Assembly: GCA_017542695.1 (NCBI GenBank)
Contig: JAFXWT010000282.1
Span: 1-6,847 of the forward strand
Direction: 5' to 3'
Source of the DNA: Clostridia bacterium
Lineage (GTDB): Bacteria > Bacillota_A > Clostridia > Oscillospirales > CAG-272
DNA: 6,847 bases
In this document: in pieces, positions 6,766 to 6,847 of the stretch
How positions within the stretch are numbered: position 1 is the stretch's first letter
Layout of the letters: each line of letters begins with the position of its first letter
The notes under the pieces: generated by a model
The model's database searches: none
What the model was told of the DNA's origin: nothing
The model's input: the letters and a program-made list of their open reading frames with translations, nothing else
Position numbers and translations under genes: made by a program

Positions 6766-6835
6766 AAATCCTCCAATTTGTGATATAATTACGACGACCT
6801 GCCAGTCGAGATAACAAACACAAATTGGAGGATTT
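6766..6835. repeat. Perfect 17-bp inverted repeat enclosing a promoter and ribosome binding site
   Basis: AAATCCTCCAATTTGTG (6766-6782) is exactly repeated in inverted form at 6819-6835, with 36 bases between the arms. The left arm spans the -35 region and reaches the TG of the -10 element. The right arm contains GGAGG (6827-6831), the ribosome binding site for the ATG at 6841. It could act as an RNA hairpin masking that site in long transcripts or as a paired operator. Confidence 0.85.
6781..6789 (+). promoter_or_regulatory. Extended -10 promoter for the next gene
   Basis: TGATATAAT (6781-6789) is a perfect TATAAT with an upstream TG, the extended -10 form. No good -35 is present at the usual distance (AGGAAA at 6761-6766). 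Transcription should begin near 6796, so the normal mRNA would carry only the right arm of the inverted repeat. Confidence 0.7.
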
Positions 6836-6840
6836 AATCT

Positions 6841-6847
6841 ATGAAAA
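6841..6847 (+). CDS. Start of the next gene (partial, two codons visible)
   Basis: ATG AAA A follows GGAGG (6827-6831) at a nine-base spacing, downstream of an extended -10 promoter. The product begins Met-Lys and nothing more can be said; the rest lies outside the window. Confidence 0.6.

Noticed and set aside
6314..6823. A 169-codon minus-strand open frame crossing the end of the large gene
   Set aside because: It passes through two stem-loops and the promoter/inverted repeat, and its main part is antisense to the C terminus of the large protein.

Overview
The window looks like a chromosomal stretch from an anaerobic, gut-type member of the Clostridia (Oscillospiraceae/Ruminococcaceae-like). 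This is inferred from four things: strong AGGAGG-type ribosome binding sites, a type I dockerin behind an InlB-like repeat and CxxC modules, a membrane protein with an N-terminal zinc ribbon, and intrinsic terminators after most genes. No species can be named from the sequence alone.

Layout. (1) Bases 2-79 are the tail of a plus-strand gene, followed by a strong bidirectional terminator at 175-203. (2) Bases 229-403 are a non-coding array of seven short GC-rich hairpins separated by ATATT-type linkers. The array runs in one orientation on its left side and in the opposite orientation on its right. It abuts an 18-bp perfect hairpin (404-444), which abuts the CCA end of a minus-strand 3' half of tRNA-Tyr (445-500). 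The 5' half of the tRNA is missing. Just beyond lie two 11-bp tandem repeats (554-575). Together these resemble one end of an integrated, decayed mobile element at a tRNA gene. (3) Bases 747-1964 encode the C-terminal remainder of a large secreted protein: InlB-like repeat, five CxxC modules, then a complete dockerin. It has no signal peptide and its ATG directly follows an in-frame stop. It ends in a terminator at 1973-2001. (4) Bases 2043-2274 form a promoter, a structured leader with a possible 54-codon ORF, and a strong terminator-like hairpin placed before, not after, the next gene. (5) Bases 2292-3512 and 3509-6661 are a translationally coupled gene pair. The first is a double zinc-ribbon, Pro/Glu-linker, multi-pass membrane protein. 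The second is a 1050-residue exported or membrane-anchored protein of unknown function. (6) Bases 6671-6741 hold two stem-loops. A new promoter follows, enclosed by a perfect 17-bp inverted repeat whose right arm contains the ribosome binding site of the gene starting at 6841.

The coupled pair (about 4.4 kb with its leader) is the most likely functional system here. One partner probably has its zinc ribbons in the cytosol and a membrane domain. The other begins outside the cell, may cross the membrane once, and carries beta-rich and long alpha-helical regions. Their role is not known to me. The left 2 kb looks more like a recombination or integration scar next to a truncated surface-protein gene.
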